Assembly (NCBI GenBank): GCA_030731635.1
Contig: JANQTR010000180.1
Coordinates: 1-12,767 of the forward strand
DNA: 12,767 nt
Source of the DNA: Erythrobacter sp.
GTDB taxonomy: Bacteria > Pseudomonadota > Alphaproteobacteria > Sphingomonadales > Sphingomonadaceae
Direction: 5' to 3'
In this document: positions 1 through 7,367 of the stretch, one piece after another
Position numbering within the stretch: position 1 is the stretch's first letter
How the letters are laid out: each line of letters begins with the position of its first letter
Program-made: the position numbers and the translations under genes
Notes under the pieces: generated by a model
What the model was told of the DNA's origin: nothing
What the model saw: the letters and a program-made list of their open reading frames with translations, nothing else
Databases searched by the model: none

Positions 1-571
1 ACAATTGCTGGGTGAGCATCTGCATCCGCGGCTCATCCTCTGGCGGCACGCCGAGAATCTGCATCACCACGCGCAAGGGGTAGGGGCCAGAGACCTCCTT
101 GACGAAATCAACCTCGCCGCCGCCATTTTCAAGCATCCGGTCAACCGTGCGGGCTGCCAGTGCGCGCAGTTCATCCTCCAGCCGCCCCAGATTGCGGGGC
201 ATGAACCATTCCTGCGTCAGCTTGCGATATTTGGGATGGATCGGCGCATCAAACACCACCAGCGAATCGACCAGCATGTTCGATCCGGTCGCCGCGCGGC
301 TGAAGGCGATCGCCTGATTGAAGCTGAACACCACCGGGCGCGGGTTATTGAGGAAGCCGGCGTTGTCCTTCGACATGCGCATCACATCATCATAGCGGGT
401 GATCAGCCAGAACGGATCGAACAGGCCGGGCGTATCTGGCTGCACCTTAACCACGGGCGTTGCTTCGCGGATGTGGTCGAATGTGTCGAGCAGTCCGTCC
501 CACGCGGCATAGGCGTGCGGATCGATCACCTGCCGCGCGAGATCGCCGGACAGCACGGCCGCGCCGCTCAC
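1..571 (-). CDS. Cytochrome P450, N-terminal part (cut by window edge)
   Basis: Heme-thiolate monooxygenase, predicted to hydroxylate a hydrophobic substrate with electrons from a ferredoxin and its reductase; neither partner is in the window. My translation of the minus strand gives 190 open codons, about 45% of a usual 400–430-residue bacterial P450. Visible parts are the N-terminal strand region (FDPFWLITRYDDVM, about residues 51–64), the C-helix signature with H112 and R116 (FDAPIHPKYRKL), which in this superfamily contact the heme propionates, and a typical D/E-helix stretch (YPLRVVMQILGVPPEDEPRM, about 164–183). The I-helix, ExxR and heme cysteine lie beyond the left edge. The GTG start at 571 overlaps the upstream synthetase stop as GTGA and is preceded by AGAAGG six bases away, so the two genes are probably translationally coupled. 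The style resembles P450s annotated as linalool or steroid hydroxylases in sphingomonads; the substrate is unknown. Confidence 0.88.
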   Translation of the reverse strand, partial: MSGAAVLSGDLARQVIDPHAYAAWDGLLDTFDHIREATPVVKVQPDTPGLFDPFWLITRYDDVMRMSKDNAGFLNNPRPVVFSFNQAIAFSRAATGSNMLVDSLVVFDAPIHPKYRKLTQEWFMPRNLGRLEDELRALAARTVDRMLENGGGEVDFVKEVSGPYPLRVVMQILGVPPEDEPRMQMLTQQL

Positions 572-2127
572 GACGCGCCTTCTTTCGCGCGCGCCGCATA
601 TTCATCGCGCAATTCGCGCTTGTAGAGCTTGCCGTTCGCTTCGCGCGGGAGATCGGGGCGGAAATCGAACAGCTTGGGCATCTTGATCTTTGACAGGCTG
701 GGGGCGAGGAAATCCCTCAGTTCCGCCTCCAAAGCCGCGCCAGCATCGGCCATATTGCGCGGCTGCACCACCGCCACGACCTTTTCGCCCAGATCCGGGC
801 AAGGCGCGCCGATCACGGCTGCGTCCATTACTTTGTCGTGCGTGACGAGCAGATTCTCGATCTCCTGCGGATAGATGTTGACCCCGCCCGAGATGATCAT
901 GTGGCTTTTGCGGTCGGTCAGGAACAGGAAGCCGTCGGCGTCCAGATGGCCGATATCGCCCAGCGTCATCCAGCCTTTGGGGTGCATCGCCTCGGCGGTT
1001 TTGGCCGGATCGTTGTGATAGGTCGGCAGCAGCGCGTTCTCGAAATAGATCAGCCCGTCCTGATCCGCGCCCAGCTCCTCACCATCAGGGCCGCAGATAT
1101 GCAGCGTGCCGTAGATCGCTTTGCCGACGCTGCCGGGGTGGGTCAGCCAGTCAGCGCTGCCGATCATGGTCATGCCGATGCTTTCGCTGCCCGCGTAATA
1201 CTCGTTCACGATCGGCCCCCACCATGCGATCATTTCCTGCTTGATCGGCACCGGGCACGGCGCCGCAGCGTGGAGCGCACGCTTGTGGCTGGACAGGTCG
1301 TACCGGGTGCGCACAGCGGGATCGAGTTTCAGGAAGCGCACGAAATGGGTCGGCACCCATTGGCTATCGGTCACCTTGTAGCGCTCAATCGCTTGCAGCG
1401 CCTCTTCGGGCTCGAACCGCTCCATCATCACGACTGTCCCGCCCAGCCGGTGCACGACCGAACACCAGCCGATGGGTGCAGCATGATAGAGCGGCGCGGG
1501 GGACAGGTAGATCATCGAGCCATCCGTCGGCATTCCCGCCCCCATGACCGCCAGCCCCACCAGCGGCACGGCGGCCTGCGGATCGGGATCAGCGGGCGGG
1601 GCGGGACGGATGCCCTTGGGCCGCCCGGTGGTGCCGGATGAATAGAGCATCACCATGCCGGCGCTTGGATCCGGGATCGGGGTGCTTGGTTGCGCAGCAA
1701 GAGCGGCGGCGAAGTTTTCCGCTTCGCCCCCAAGCTCATTGGCGTCCATCAACAGCACGGTCAGTCCTGGGCATTCTTTGCGGATATCGTCCAGCACGCC
1801 TGCGAAATAACCGCTCGTGATCAGCAGCTTGGCTTGCGCATCGCGGATAATATAGGCAGCTTCGGGCGCGGTCAGACGGGATGAAATCGGCACCAGCATC
1901 GTCCCTGCGCGCTGCGAACCCCAGATCAGCGTGAAATATTCGATCCGGTTTTCCAGCAGCACTGCAAAAGCATCGCCCGCATTGATCCCGTGGGCGCGCA
2001 GCAGGTGGGCAAAGCGGTTGGATTGCGCATCCATTTCGCCATAGCTGATCTGCTGGCCCGATCCTGTCATGATGACGGCAGGATGGTCGGGGTTTCGCGC
2101 AGCGTGCGCGATCGGGTGCATGGTCAT
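568..2127 (-). CDS. Acyl-CoA synthetase (AMP-dependent ligase)
   Basis: Activates a carboxylic acid to its CoA thioester through an acyl-adenylate (ANL superfamily, cytoplasmic), normally the entry step to beta-oxidation-type breakdown. The 519 residues fit the family length. Core motifs are all present: the ATP loop YSSGTTGRPKG (about 162–172), YYAGSES (310–316), the GD pair near 390–391, the hinge region TDRKSHMIISGGVNIYPQEI (404–423), and the C-terminal lysine K500 in NGKLYKREL that carries out adenylation. The ATG at 2127 has a good ribosome-binding site (AAGGGAGAG, six bases before the ATG); a second ATG two codons later is possible. The downstream P450 overlaps by four bases, so both proteins probably serve one pathway, perhaps of a terpenoid, steroid or fatty-acid-like compound. 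The acid used cannot be read from the sequence, so no gene symbol is given. Confidence 0.93.
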   Translation of the reverse strand: MTMHPIAHAARNPDHPAVIMTGSGQQISYGEMDAQSNRFAHLLRAHGINAGDAFAVLLENRIEYFTLIWGSQRAGTMLVPISSRLTAPEAAYIIRDAQAKLLITSGYFAGVLDDIRKECPGLTVLLMDANELGGEAENFAAALAAQPSTPIPDPSAGMVMLYSSGTTGRPKGIRPAPPADPDPQAAVPLVGLAVMGAGMPTDGSMIYLSPAPLYHAAPIGWCSVVHRLGGTVVMMERFEPEEALQAIERYKVTDSQWVPTHFVRFLKLDPAVRTRYDLSSHKRALHAAAPCPVPIKQEMIAWWGPIVNEYYAGSESIGMTMIGSADWLTHPGSVGKAIYGTLHICGPDGEELGADQDGLIYFENALLPTYHNDPAKTAEAMHPKGWMTLGDIGHLDADGFLFLTDRKSHMIISGGVNIYPQEIENLLVTHDKVMDAAVIGAPCPDLGEKVVAVVQPRNMADAGAALEAELRDFLAPSLSKIKMPKLFDFRPDLPREANGKLYKRELRDEYAARAKEGAS

Positions 2128-2214
2128 GTGTTTCTCTCCCTTGCTGCCCCGCTTTTAAGCGAGCTTGCAGCTTGGGACGAAATTGAACTGCGCGCAGGCC
2201 GTCCGCAAGCAAAA

Positions 2215-2236
2215 TCGGTATGGAAAATGCTACCGA
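2215..2236. promoter_or_regulatory. Inverted repeat upstream of acyl-CoA synthetase, possible operator
   Basis: TCGGTA, ten spacer bases, then TACCGA form a perfect 6-bp inverted repeat about 90 bases upstream of the synthetase ATG, in a locally A/T-richer patch. The 22-base dyad has the size of a TetR- or GntR-type operator. No regulator gene is nearby and no convincing -35/-10 pair could be assigned, so this is only a candidate. The rest of the 2128–2290 spacer shows nothing else I can support. Confidence 0.25.
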
Positions 2237-2290
2237 ATATCAGGGAGAAGATGGCGGGGCGAATGCGCGCGGGGCAGGCGTTTTGCGGAC

Positions 2291-2319
2291 AAAAAAAGGC
2301 GGCGGGTAAACCCGCCGCC
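2291..2319 (-). terminator. Rho-independent terminator after the M23 peptidase gene
   Basis: Read on the minus strand this is a perfect 9-bp stem (GGCGGCGGG / CCCGCCGCC) with the four-base loop TTTA, followed directly by seven T residues. That is a textbook intrinsic terminator. It lies 57 bases past the M23 stop codon and separates that transcript from the acyl-CoA synthetase/P450 unit. Confidence 0.9.
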
Positions 2320-2324
2320 ATGAT

Positions 2325-2362
2325 CGGACACCCTCTCCAATGTCCGGCCCACTTACGTGGGC
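2325..2362 (-). other. Two abutting hairpins in the 3' untranslated region of the M23 gene
   Basis: On the minus strand GCCCAC-GTAA-GTGGGC (2362–2347) makes a 6-bp stem with a GNRA-type tetraloop. It is followed with no gap by CGGACA-TTGGAGAGGG-TGTCCG (2346–2325), a 6-bp stem with a purine-rich ten-base loop. Five bases later comes the intrinsic terminator. Three consecutive stem-loops fill nearly all of the 3' untranslated region, which could stabilise the mRNA end or form a small RNA derived from it. The pairings are read directly; any function is inference. Confidence 0.5.
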
Positions 2363-2375
2363 TATCTCGTAAGGC

Positions 2376-3128
2376 TTACTGGCCGCCTTGGCCATTGAGC
2401 CGTGCATCGCGGGCGTAAGCCAGCTGTGCTTCGCTCTCTACCATATACGGAATCGGATTGACTGCAAGACCCTCAACACGGACTTCGTAATGCAGGTGCG
2501 GGCCGGTCGAACGGCCGGTCGATCCGACGTAACCGATCAGGTCGCCCTTTTTGACATTATCGCCCGCCGCCACTGCCAGACGCGACAAGTGGGCGTAACG
2601 GGTTTCCATCGAGGCACCATGGTTGATGCTGATGTAAAGACCATAGCTCGAAAACCAGTCAGCGCGGCCAATGATGCCGTCGGCGGTCGCATAGACCGGG
2701 GTGCCGCTTGGCGCAGCAAGATCAATGCCGGTGTGCTTGCGGCGGCCGCCCAGCACCGGGTGATTGCGCATCCCGAACCCGCTGGTCAGCGCTGCATCTT
2801 CGAGCGGCATGCGCGACGGCACCGAAATGCTGCGCTGCGGGATCGGTGACGAATAGGCGACCACATTTTCGCCGGCGGTATTGTTGCCGCCGACGCCCAT
2901 GGTCGGGCTGGTGCGCTCAAGAGCGGTCCAGCTGGCGAATAGCGATTTGAAACGGCCGTCACCATTATCGACAACATCGCCCTGCGCTTCACGCACGGGC
3001 TCGATGATATCGGCACTGGCGGTGGCGGAATTGGCGGAGTTCGCAAAAGCCGGAGCGGCTGCGGAAACAAGAACGGCGGAGCACGCTGAAAAAACGAGCT
3101 TGATCACCTGACGCGCGGCAAATTTCAT
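2376..3128 (-). CDS. Exported M23 family metallopeptidase (LytM-type)
   Basis: Predicted zinc endopeptidase that cuts peptidoglycan peptide cross-links in the periplasm during wall growth or division. The 250-residue protein starts with a Sec signal peptide (basic MKFAARQVIK, hydrophobic core to about 24, likely cleavage after AFA-29). A low-complexity linker runs to about 105, and an M23 domain fills about 110–228. The full zinc and catalytic set is visible: H132 and D136 in HTGID, H180 in RYAH, and H211 and H213 in HLHYE, so it should be active rather than a LytM-like activator such as EnvC or NlpD. There is no LysM or coiled-coil domain. It lies 96 bases after the DUF455 gene, so it may have its own promoter or be read from the glnE operon. 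It ends in a structured 3' region with a strong terminator. No strong Shine-Dalgarno precedes the ATG. Confidence 0.93.
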   Translation of the reverse strand: MKFAARQVIKLVFSACSAVLVSAAAPAFANSANSATASADIIEPVREAQGDVVDNGDGRFKSLFASWTALERTSPTMGVGGNNTAGENVVAYSSPIPQRSISVPSRMPLEDAALTSGFGMRNHPVLGGRRKHTGIDLAAPSGTPVYATADGIIGRADWFSSYGLYISINHGASMETRYAHLSRLAVAAGDNVKKGDLIGYVGSTGRSTGPHLHYEVRVEGLAVNPIPYMVESEAQLAYARDARLNGQGGQ

Positions 3129-3224
3129 AACTGACCCGGTTCCCGTTAGCGGCTTTTGCCGTTGGAAAATTCCGACACGTCGATCGCGCGCCTTTTGCTT
3201 GGGAGGGGTTATCCGGGGGAGTCG

Positions 3225-4016
3225 TTAAGACGCAATCGCTGTGTAGAATTCGCGCGACAAACCGGCTGCGAGACGGGCCGAGTCGTTGAACGGCGGCTTA
3301 ATGGAGCCATGAAAGTGCTGTTTTACGAGGCTCTGCCACAGGGATTCGGGTGGCTGCCGGCTCATTTCGGCACAGCGCAGAAAGTGTTTGGTGCCGACAC
3401 CGACGTGGCGAATTTCGTCGTCAAGTATGCGAGCAAGAATTTTCGCCCCGCCTTCATCCCCGCCCGCGCGCACCCGTTCAAGCGTGGCTGGGGTGACGTC
3501 GAGACCGCGCGCTTCGAGTACCATCGGCACCACCGCGAGCCGCGCGGCGACGTCGTGGCGGGTATGGTGCGCGGCTTCCCATAGTCCGGCGTGGGCGGGC
3601 AGCGCGCCGTAATGACTGCCCAGCGATTCCAGCTTGCGGGCCAGTAGTGCGAAATGCATCGCTTCATCGGCGGCCACGCTGAGGAAATCGCTAACGAATT
3701 CGCGGCCCATGCCGGCACCAAATCGCCCCGCCATGTCGAGCGCCAGATCAATCGCGACAAATTCGATGTGGGCAAGCGCGTGCCACAGCGCGATCCGCCC
3801 GCTTTCCGAACCGCCCTTGCGGCGCTTGGGCATTTGCCCCGGTGGCAGCAATTCGGGCGCGGGCGGCCAGGCGGGCTGATCCGGCATCGCGGCGTCAAAC
3901 TGCCACGCCAGCGCGCCCTTGCGCCAGTCGCGCGCCGCCGCGCGCGCGGCAAAGCATTTGGCACGCGGGTCTGACGTCAACAGCGCAGCGCGGATGGCAG
4001 AGGCGACCGACGGCAT
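3225..4016 (-). CDS. DUF455 ferritin-like protein
   Basis: A 263-residue protein recognised as DUF455, a ferritin-like family of unknown function with a predicted carboxylate-bridged di-iron four-helix bundle. Candidate metal ligands are spaced as expected: E85 (AHIEF), E118 and H121 (ADEAMHF), E168 (LEARGLD), E201 and H204 (DDEIRHV). I chose the ATG at 4016 because it lies just after the bcp stop (7-base gap) and begins the family-typical MPSVASAIRAALLTSDPRAK. The frame stays open 18 codons further upstream, to 4070, but that would overlap bcp heavily. The ribosome-binding site is weak, which suggests coupling to bcp translation. Sitting behind a thiol peroxidase, a role in oxidative stress or iron handling is plausible but unproven. 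Family assignment is firm; activity is unknown. Confidence 0.9.
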   Translation of the reverse strand: MPSVASAIRAALLTSDPRAKCFAARAAARDWRKGALAWQFDAAMPDQPAWPPAPELLPPGQMPKRRKGGSESGRIALWHALAHIEFVAIDLALDMAGRFGAGMGREFVSDFLSVAADEAMHFALLARKLESLGSHYGALPAHAGLWEAAHHTRHDVAARLAVVPMVLEARGLDVTPATLERVRAGGDEGGAKILARILDDEIRHVGVGTKHFLRCAEMSRQPPESLWQSLVKQHFHGSIKPPFNDSARLAAGLSREFYTAIAS

Positions 4017-4023
4017 TGACCGG

Positions 4024-4500
4024 TCAGAGCGCTTTGACTGCCGCCAATACGTCCTCGGCATGCCCGGCAACCTTCACCTTGTTCCATACCTGCGCGATTT
4101 TCCCGTCCGTGCCGACGAGATAGGTCGCGCGCACCATGCCCATGTAGGTTTTGCCGTACATCTGCTTTTCCGCCCATACGCCTAGTGCATCGGACAGCCC
4201 GCCTTCTTCCGCATCACTGGCGAGCGGCGCGGTGAGGCCGTGTTTGGCGATGAATTTGGCGTGCTTTTTCGCCGGGTCCTTGCTGACGCCGAGCAGTTTG
4301 GCACCTGCTGCCGCGAACTGATCCTGCAGGGCCGAAAAATCCTTGTTCTCGGTGGTGCAGCCAGGTGTGTCATCTTTGGGATAGAAGAAGATCACCAGCT
4401 TTGATCCGGCGAAGTCGGATGGCTTGACCTGCCCGCCTTCGGGGGTTTCCATCGCGATATCGGGAATGGCGTCACCAACGCCGGGGAAAGTGCTCATCAT
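4024..4500 (-). CDS. bcp: Thioredoxin-dependent thiol peroxidase, Bcp/PrxQ-type peroxiredoxin
   Basis: Reduces hydrogen peroxide and organic hydroperoxides in the cytoplasm, using thiols from thioredoxin. The thioredoxin-fold AhpC/TSA domain spans the whole 158 residues, normal for the family. The active site is FFYPKDDTPGCTTE, with the peroxidatic cysteine at C48 and the conserved Pro/Thr around it. The resolving cysteine found five residues on in E. coli Bcp is absent (lysine there), and I see no other cysteine, so it should work as a 1-Cys enzyme. The ATG at 4500 overlaps the glnE stop as ATGA and has AGGAG five bases upstream. The next codon is also ATG (4497) and could be the true start. 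The overlap indicates coupling to glnE, and the DUF455 gene follows after seven bases. Confidence 0.95.
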   Translation of the reverse strand: MMSTFPGVGDAIPDIAMETPEGGQVKPSDFAGSKLVIFFYPKDDTPGCTTENKDFSALQDQFAAAGAKLLGVSKDPAKKHAKFIAKHGLTAPLASDAEEGGLSDALGVWAEKQMYGKTYMGMVRATYLVGTDGKIAQVWNKVKVAGHAEDVLAAVKAL

Positions 4501-7253
4501 GTCGTCTCCTGTTCGTGTGTCAGAATGTCCGTGCCCAAAATTTGTTTCCACGCCTGCGCTACGCTATCGCGCGCCGCAGCGAAGGCAGCCATGAGCGCAT
4601 CATAGCTGTCGTAACCGCAGGCCCGCGCCAGCGCCCGCGCCGCGGATGGCGGCGGTTCGCGGCCATCGGGGGCAAGCAGGCGGCCTGCCACCAGCATCCG
4701 GGTCATCAAGGCGTGGGGCGCGATCAGGGCGTCAGGCAGCAGGCCTGCGGCAACCAGCCCGGACAGCGCCACCGCCAGATCCGGGTCGAGCGCATGGGGC
4801 GCGGCTTCGGACAGCGGCGCGCCGCTGGCCGCTTCGCCCTTGAGTTGCAGATAGTGGACCAGGAATTCACAATCGACGAGCCCGCCGCGTTGCAGTTTGG
4901 CATCGATTGGCCCGCCGGGGTGTTTGTGTCTGGCCATTTCGGCGCGCATCTGGAGCACCGCATCGCGCAACGCTGCCTTGTCACGCGGGGCGTGCAGCAC
5001 CTCGGCCAGCACCCCCTCCAACTCGGTCCGTGCGGCGGGCGAGCTGTAGAGCACCCGCGCACGGGCGAGCGCCATGTGTTCCCATGTCCACGCCGCTTCG
5101 CGCTGATATTTGCCAAACGCTTCGCAACTGACCGCCATCGGTCCCTGATTGCCTTGAGGCCGCAGCCGGGTGTCGACCTCGTACAGCGCGCCCTGCGCCG
5201 TCGGCACCGACAGCGCGGCGCTGACCCGGCTGGCGAGGCGGTTGTAATAGGTCGTCGCCCCCAGCGGCCGCGCGCCGTCTGATTGCGCGGCGAAATCGCC
5301 GGTGAACAGATAGATGATATCGAGGTCCGAGGCATGGGTCAGCGCCCCGCCGCCAAGCCGCCCAAGGCCGAGTATCACCAGTTCGCTGCCCGGCACATGC
5401 CCATGCTTGGCGGCGAATTCGCGCACCGTTGCATCGGCCGCCAGGGTCAGTGCCGCCTCGGCCGTGCGCGACAGGGCATGGGCAATCGCGATGGGATCGG
5501 CCAGCCCTTCGATCAGCTGGATGCCAAGCGCAAAGCGAATCTCGCCAGTGATCACCCGGATCGCGTCGAGCAGTGCTTCGTAATCCGCGCGGATTGCCGC
5601 CCCGCGCATCCGCGCCATGATCGCAGGCACCGCACCCGGCAATTCCAAGGCATCGCGATCGATCAGCGTGTCGAGCAGTTCGGGCTTGCGCGCCAGCTCG
5701 TCCGACAGCGCCGGGGCCAACGTCAATGCAGCCACCAGGCGCCGGGTCAGATCAGGCCGCGCATCAAGCAGGCGAAAGGTGGTGATCGCCGATGGCACGG
5801 TTTCGATGATCCGTTCCCACCGGGTGATCGCGCGCGGCGGATCATCGCTGGCCGCAATGGCTGCGATCAGCGCCGGGGCGAGCCGATCCCACGCCGCCAC
5901 CGCCTGGGGTGAACGGATCGCGGCATGGCGACCGTCGCGCCAGCCTTCGATCCGTTCGGCCAGCACCTCAGGCTCGTCAAAACCAAGCGCGCCAAGCTGC
6001 TGCGTCAGCGCGCTGGCGGGCATGGCGACTGGCATGGCGGTCGTTTCCGCCGTGCCGATCAGCGCTTCATAGATGCGCGCAGTGCCAGCGGTCAGCCGGG
6101 TCAATTCCGCCACCAGCGCCGCCCCATCCGCCAACCCGTCAAGCCGCGCGACATTGTCCAGTGCTTCGCCTTCGGGCAGGGCATGGGTCTGGCGGTCGTT
6201 GACCATCTGCAAACGGTGTTCGACCATCCGCAGCCGGTCGTAACCCTCACCAAGCGTCGCGGCATTTTCGGCGGTGATCCACCCGGCCGCGGCCAAGGCA
6301 TCCAGCCCTGCGCGCGTGCCGCGTACCCGCAACGAAAGGTCACGGCCGCCGTGGATCAACTGGTGGGTCTGGGCGTAAAACTCGATCTCACGAATGCCGC
6401 CGCGCCCGCGTTTGACATCAAAACCCGGGCCGGGCGCGCGCGGCCCTGCGTGGCTTTCGCGGATGCGCAAGGTGAGCGCGCGGATTTCTTCGATCGCGCC
6501 GAAATCAAGCTGCCCGCGCCATACGAACGGACGGATCGCGGCCAGGAACGCCTCGCCTGCCGGAATGTCCCCCGCCGCTGCGCGGGCGCGGGTAAACGCG
6601 GCCCGTTCCCACGCCAGCGCCGCGCCCTGATAATGCGCCATCGCCGCGCCGACAGGGACGCAGAGCGGGCTGACCTCGCTCGCGGGCCTGAGGCGCAAAT
6701 CAACCCTGAGCGCATAGCCATCCGCTGTGCTGGACGACAGCAGTGCCACCACCCGGCGCGCATAACGCTGCGCCGCCTCACCCGGGTCGTCGGTCGCGCG
6801 GCGAGCAAGACGTTCGCGGTCAAACAACAGGATCGGATCAATGTCGGAGGAATAGTTGAGTTCGCCCGCGCCCTGCTTGCCCAGGGCCAGCGCGATGAAG
6901 CCTTCAGCGCCGTCGCTATCCGTGCGTTCGTGGATCGCCGTGCGGATCGCGCGGTCCAAGGCGCGGTCGGCAAAAGCGGTGAGTTCGCCGACCACCTGCG
7001 CCAGCGGGAAGGCTCCTGCCAGATCGCCCACCGCCAGCGCGGCTGCCAGCGCCAGCCGTTCGCGCCGCAGCGCGACTTCGGCATCAGGATGCGCGCTCTG
7101 CGCCCGAGCCCAGGCCAGCGCCTCTACGCCATCCCCCGCCGCCAGCAGCGCCGCGAGTTCCGGCTGGCGTTCCAGCGCCCGCGCCAGAAACGGCGCATGG
7201 GTGCGGGCGCGGTGCAGTGCGCTATCCCAATTGGCGGCGTGTATCTCTCCCAT
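4497..7253 (-). CDS. glnE: Bifunctional glutamine synthetase adenylyltransferase/adenylyl-removing enzyme
   Basis: Adds AMP to, and removes it from, a tyrosine of glutamine synthetase, switching nitrogen assimilation down or up under PII control; cytoplasmic. At 918 residues it is full length. Two GlnE nucleotidyltransferase domains are seen. The N-terminal adenylyl-removing half has GKQGAGELNYSSDID (about 125–139) and DLRLRPASE (about 185–193). The C-terminal adenylyl-transfer half has GLGRLGGGALTHASDLD (about 629–645) and DTRLRPQGNQG (about 694–704). Both aspartate pairs needed for metal binding are present, so both activities should work. The ATG at 7253 is preceded in frame by GTG at 7256, which would add one residue. 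AGAGG lies only four bases before the ATG, and both possible starts sit inside one arm of a perfect inverted repeat. First gene of a glnE–bcp–DUF455 unit. Confidence 0.96.
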   Translation of the reverse strand: MGEIHAANWDSALHRARTHAPFLARALERQPELAALLAAGDGVEALAWARAQSAHPDAEVALRRERLALAAALAVGDLAGAFPLAQVVGELTAFADRALDRAIRTAIHERTDSDGAEGFIALALGKQGAGELNYSSDIDPILLFDRERLARRATDDPGEAAQRYARRVVALLSSSTADGYALRVDLRLRPASEVSPLCVPVGAAMAHYQGAALAWERAAFTRARAAAGDIPAGEAFLAAIRPFVWRGQLDFGAIEEIRALTLRIRESHAGPRAPGPGFDVKRGRGGIREIEFYAQTHQLIHGGRDLSLRVRGTRAGLDALAAAGWITAENAATLGEGYDRLRMVEHRLQMVNDRQTHALPEGEALDNVARLDGLADGAALVAELTRLTAGTARIYEALIGTAETTAMPVAMPASALTQQLGALGFDEPEVLAERIEGWRDGRHAAIRSPQAVAAWDRLAPALIAAIAASDDPPRAITRWERIIETVPSAITTFRLLDARPDLTRRLVAALTLAPALSDELARKPELLDTLIDRDALELPGAVPAIMARMRGAAIRADYEALLDAIRVITGEIRFALGIQLIEGLADPIAIAHALSRTAEAALTLAADATVREFAAKHGHVPGSELVILGLGRLGGGALTHASDLDIIYLFTGDFAAQSDGARPLGATTYYNRLASRVSAALSVPTAQGALYEVDTRLRPQGNQGPMAVSCEAFGKYQREAAWTWEHMALARARVLYSSPAARTELEGVLAEVLHAPRDKAALRDAVLQMRAEMARHKHPGGPIDAKLQRGGLVDCEFLVHYLQLKGEAASGAPLSEAAPHALDPDLAVALSGLVAAGLLPDALIAPHALMTRMLVAGRLLAPDGREPPPSAARALARACGYDSYDALMAAFAAARDSVAQAWKQILGTDILTHEQETT

Positions 7254-7297
7254 CACCCCTCTGTGACCGCCGCATGGGCGGCCTGCAAGGGGTGATG
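7251..7297. promoter_or_regulatory. Perfect 10-bp inverted repeat covering the glnE translation start
   Basis: CATCACCCCT (7251–7260) and AGGGGTGATG (7288–7297) are exact reverse complements separated by 27 bases, with a nested 5-bp stem CCGCC/GGCGG (7267–7271 and 7277–7281). In a glnE transcript the outer stem would pair the purine-rich ribosome-binding bases and both candidate start codons (GTG, ATG) with the leader. This predicts a hairpin that hides the start site. It lies in the 110-base divergent spacer between glnE and the M28 peptidase, so it could instead be a protein-binding dyad. The rest of the spacer shows no convincing promoter hexamers. Confidence 0.55.
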
Positions 7298-7367
7298 CTT
7301 GCGCCTGCCCGCCCGGTCTGCAATTGAACGGCGCAATGGTCGATCAGACATAAGGGACGGCAAGGTA

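Noticed and set aside
5..625. 206-codon plus-strand frame at the left end
   Set aside because: The minus strand reads as a P450 with a ribosome-binding site and stop/start overlap; the plus frame is rich in His and Arg and has no domain.
838..1641. 267-codon plus-strand frame opposite the acyl-CoA synthetase
   Set aside because: Antisense shadow of a gene with all ANL motifs intact; no recognisable fold.
3129..3224. Search for a terminator or promoter between DUF455 and the M23 gene
   Set aside because: Only a short CGGCTTTTGCCG hairpin (3150–3161) is seen, with no T-tract and no convincing hexamers, so it is not listed as a feature.
4017..4070. Upstream extension of the DUF455 protein to 4070
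   Set aside because: It lies inside bcp, and the family-typical N-terminus begins at 4016.
5925..7295. Long open frame (456 codons) on the plus strand opposite glnE
   Set aside because: It is antisense to a full-length, motif-complete glnE. Its composition (many Arg, Gln, Ala) is typical of a shadow frame in GC-rich DNA, and no domain is recognisable.
7324..7353. Possible promoter for the M28 gene (TTGAAC with CATAAG-like -10)
   Set aside because: Spacing is about 19 bases, the matches are weak, and the start would fall almost on the ATG.
7299..7367. Upstream ATG (7299) extending the M28 peptidase by 23 residues
   Set aside because: It would place charged residues before the lipoprotein signal peptide; the ATG at 7368 gives a correct lipobox signal.
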